Position numbers and translations under genes: made by a program. A stretch of 64,000 nucleotides of DNA from Variovorax sp. Root473 (lineage in GTDB: Bacteria > Pseudomonadota > Gammaproteobacteria > Burkholderiales > Burkholderiaceae_C), in assembly GCF_001426505.1 (NCBI RefSeq), contig NZ_LMEV01000001.1, positions 37,486-101,485 on the forward strand, read 5' to 3'. The stretch's first letter is position 1; every line of letters begins with the position of its first letter. Of this stretch, positions 61,924 through 64,000 are shown one piece after another. Under the pieces are notes generated by a model. It saw only the letters and a list, made by a program, of their open reading frames with translations, searched no databases and had not been told where the DNA came from.

Positions 61924-62322
61924 ATGACGACACCCTATGTTGAACGCCCCCTGGCCGCCCCGCTGGTCGACGCCTCCAGCGAAGCCTTCTGGTCGGCCGC
62001 GCGCGACGGCCGCCTGACGACCCGCCGCTGCCAGTCGTGCGGCAAGCTGCATTGGTATCCCCGGCCGATCTGCCCCTACTGCCAGGGCGACACCGACTGG
62101 GAAGCGCTCAGCGGCCTGGGCAGCGTCTACAGCGTCAGCGTGACCCGCAAGGCGGGCCCCCATGCCTACGCCATTGCCTATGTGACGCTGGACGAGGGCA
62201 TCACCGTGCTGAGCAACATCGTGGACTGCGACCTGGACACGGTCCGGATCGGGCAACGCGTCAAGGTCGTGTTCAAGTCCGCCGAAGACGGTCAACCCGT
62301 TCCCATGTTCGCCCCGGCCTGA
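61924..62322 (+). CDS. Zn-ribbon OB-fold (DUF35) protein
   Basis: A 132-residue protein with an N-terminal helix, a rubredoxin-like zinc ribbon (Cys36, Cys39, Cys50, Cys53; CQSC and CPYC) and a C-terminal OB-fold (GSVYSVSVTRKAGPHAYAIAYVTLDEGITVLSNIV). DUF35 proteins bind the CoA end of substrates and pair with thiolase-fold enzymes. The immediate upstream gene is a Cys-less thiolase-fold protein, so the two probably form one aldolase complex. The zinc ribbon is intact, unlike the degenerate one in the fusion at 32715-34190. Confidence 0.93.
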   Translation: MTTPYVERPLAAPLVDASSEAFWSAARDGRLTTRRCQSCGKLHWYPRPICPYCQGDTDWEALSGLGSVYSVSVTRKAGPHAYAIAYVTLDEGITVLSNIVDCDLDTVRIGQRVKVVFKSAEDGQPVPMFAPA

Positions 62323-62330
62323 AGTCCGCC

Positions 62331-63128
62331 ATGAAGACACTCCACTTCGAGGTCGTGAATCGCGTGGGCTGGATCCGCCTGGCCCGTCCCGAAAAGCACA
62401 ACCCGTTCGATGCCGAACTGCGCGCCGACCTGATGGAGGTGCTGGCGCAGGTGCGCGAAGACTTGGACATCCGCGTGCTCGTGCTCGCGGGCAGCCCCGG
62501 CGTCTTCTGCGCCGGCGGGAATCTGCATGTCCTGCAGGAGCACCTGGACGCCGGCCCGCAGTACTGGCAGCAGCGCATCAAGACCGGCCTGCGCTTCGTC
62601 CAGGACCTGATGAACATCGGCCGCCCCGTGATCGCGGCGGTGGACGGCCCGGCCATGGGCGCCGGCTTCGCCCTGGCCCTCAGCGCAGACATGGTCGTTG
62701 CCTCATCCAACGCCCGCTTCTCGATGGCCTACCTTCGCCTGGGCCTGGTGCCCGACCTCGGCGCGCTGTACCTGCTTCCGCGCGCCGTGGGCATGCAGCG
62801 CGCCAAGGAACTGATGTTCTCCACCCGCGACGTCGACGCCGAGGAGGCGCTTCGCCTGGGCCTGGTGATGGAGGTCCACGACAGCGCGCTGCTGGAAGAA
62901 CGCGTGCGGCAGATCGCCGAGAGCCTGACGAACGCCGCGCCGACCGCGCTGGCGCTGACCAAGGCGGCGCTGAACGCATCGCTCGACGCCGACCAGCAGA
63001 CCATGTTCACGCTCGAGGCGAGCAGCCAGGCCGCCGCCTTCAGCGCTCCCGAGCCGCGCGTGGCGATCGAGGCCATGCTGGCCAAGACGTCCCCACCCTA
63101 TCGCGGCTTTCCCAAGGTGAAAAGATGA
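62331..63128 (+). CDS. Crotonase-family protein, PaaG-like
   Basis: A 265-residue crotonase-fold protein with ARPEKHNPFDAEL, the oxyanion hole VFCAGGNLHVL, MGAGFALALSAD (no first Glu) and RLGLVPDLGALYLLPR (Asp). The pattern is that of PaaG-like isomerases. The ATG at 62331 is eight bases after the DUF35 stop. Its stop overlaps the next start (ATGA). Confidence 0.9.
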   Translation: MKTLHFEVVNRVGWIRLARPEKHNPFDAELRADLMEVLAQVREDLDIRVLVLAGSPGVFCAGGNLHVLQEHLDAGPQYWQQRIKTGLRFVQDLMNIGRPVIAAVDGPAMGAGFALALSADMVVASSNARFSMAYLRLGLVPDLGALYLLPRAVGMQRAKELMFSTRDVDAEEALRLGLVMEVHDSALLEERVRQIAESLTNAAPTALALTKAALNASLDADQQTMFTLEASSQAAAFSAPEPRVAIEAMLAKTSPPYRGFPKVKR

Positions 63129-63940
63129 GCACACTCCAAGGCAAGACACTGTTCATCACCGGGGCCAGCCGGGGCATCGGCCTGGCCATCGCGGTGCGCG
63201 CCGCGCGCGACGGCGCGAACATTGTGATCGCCGCCAAGTCGGGCGATCCGCATCCCAAGCTGCCGGGCACCATCCACACGACGGCGGCGGCTGTGGAAGC
63301 CGCGGGCGGGAAGGCACTTGCGCTGGTGGTCGACATCCGTCACGAAGACCAGGTTCAGGCGGCGGTCGAGCAGGCCGTCGCGCGCTTCGGCGGCATCGAC
63401 ATCTGCGTGAACAACGCCAGCGCGATCAGCAAGACCGGCACGCTCGAAACCGACATGAAGCGCTTCGACCTGCTGCACGGCATCAACACGCGCGGGACCT
63501 ATCTGGTCACGCGCAGTTGCCTGCCGCACCTGCTCAAGGCCGAGAACCCCCATGTGCTGATGCTCTCGCCGCCGCTGAACATGGAGGAACGCTGGTTCAA
63601 GCCGAACGTGGCCTACACCATCGCCAAGTTCGGCATGAGCATGTGCGTGCTGGGGATGGCGGGCGAGTTCCGCGACCGCGTGGCCGTCAACGCGCTGTGG
63701 CCCAGGACCTTTATCGGAACCGCCGCGGTGCAGAACATCCTCGGCGGGGACACCACCATGAAGCGCACGCGCCGCCCCGACATCGTCGCGGACGCCGCGC
63801 ACGCCATCCTGACGCGCGACCGCTCCTTCAGCGGCAACTTCTGCCTGGACGAGCAGGTGCTGCGGGACACCGGCGTCACTGACTTCTCCGGGTACAGCGA
63901 TTGCCCGGAAGACGACCTGATTCCGGACTCCTTCATCTGA
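63125..63940 (+). CDS. SDR-family oxidoreductase, HSDL2-like
   Basis: A 271-residue SDR resembling hydroxysteroid dehydrogenase-like protein 2. TGASRGIGLAIAVRAARDGANIVIAAKSGDPHPKLPGTIHTTAAAVEAAGG is the family-typical N-terminus, with the extra PHPKLPGTI loop. NNASAIS replaces NNAG, and the catalytic Tyr/Lys pair is VAYTIAKFGMSM near residue 160. HSDL2 relatives are linked with fatty-acid metabolism but their substrate is unsettled. It ends the visible part of the rightward operon. Confidence 0.9.
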   Translation: MSTLQGKTLFITGASRGIGLAIAVRAARDGANIVIAAKSGDPHPKLPGTIHTTAAAVEAAGGKALALVVDIRHEDQVQAAVEQAVARFGGIDICVNNASAISKTGTLETDMKRFDLLHGINTRGTYLVTRSCLPHLLKAENPHVLMLSPPLNMEERWFKPNVAYTIAKFGMSMCVLGMAGEFRDRVAVNALWPRTFIGTAAVQNILGGDTTMKRTRRPDIVADAAHAILTRDRSFSGNFCLDEQVLRDTGVTDFSGYSDCPEDDLIPDSFI

Positions 63941-64000
63941 GAAGGCGGGAATCCCGGCCGCTTCATGCGGCACGGGGAAGGCGCGCGGCGCCCCCCCCCC

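Overview
The window reads as high-GC chromosomal DNA of a betaproteobacterium, most likely order Burkholderiales (Comamonadaceae or Alcaligenaceae type). The reasons are three Bug/TctC-type periplasmic binding proteins, a liv ABC operon with an acyl-CoA synthetase gene inside it, dense ATGA start/stop overlaps, and a wealth of acyl-CoA genes. I see no tRNA, rRNA, insertion sequence, CRISPR array or phage gene. Almost every gene belongs to CoA-linked catabolism of a hydrophobic carboxylic acid, probably branched or cyclic; the substrate cannot be read from the sequence.

Left module (1-39.0 kb). (a) A leftward operon at 1-2.7 kb: acyl-CoA dehydrogenase, transglutaminase-like protein, partial alpha-methylacyl-CoA racemase. 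It is divergent from a TetR gene. (b) A rightward operon at 3.6-10.7 kb: TRAP transporter, APH-type kinase plus a small partner resembling LvaAB, a CrtC-like protein and an acyl-CoA ligase. (c) A leftward livFG-ligase-livHMK operon at 11.9-18.5 kb. (d) A leftward TesB-like / quinone reductase / ferredoxin reductase operon at 18.7-21.6 kb, divergent from a second TetR gene. (e) A 14-gene leftward operon at 22.5-38.5 kb: Rieske oxygenase alpha and beta subunits, a full beta-oxidation set, a thiolase next to an HMG-CoA-synthase-like/DUF35 fusion, a hydrolase, and CoA-transferase. It is divergent from a ferredoxin gene. All five promoter regions carry the same palindrome, TAGACCG-N6-CGGTCTA or a close variant. 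In three of them it sits between recognisable -35 and -10 boxes, so this half looks like one repressor regulon, probably under one or both of the TetR paralogues.

Right module (39.3-63.9 kb). It contains a Bug protein with a KstD-like flavoprotein; a crotonase/Bug/nitronate-monooxygenase-like operon; an acyl-CoA dehydrogenase/ligase operon; a rightward beta-oxidation operon with a frameshifted 2,4-dienoyl-CoA reductase, thiolase, FadB-like fusion, Bug and MDR genes; a leftward SDR/kinase/CrtC-like/crotonase/MaoC/MDR operon; and a rightward Ltp2-like aldolase/DUF35/crotonase/SDR operon. These promoters carry a different palindrome, TGGTTSAACCA, usually just downstream of a TTGAnn-N17/18-nATnAT promoter. 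No regulator gene for it lies in the window.

The two modules repeat the same themes (kinase with CrtC-like partner, ligase, acyl-CoA dehydrogenase, crotonases, thiolase-fold enzyme with DUF35) under two separate operators. The best candidates for undescribed biology are the two operator systems, the Cys-less HMG-CoA-synthase-like/DUF35 fusion, the probable retro-aldolase pair, and the recurring kinase plus CrtC-like pairing.
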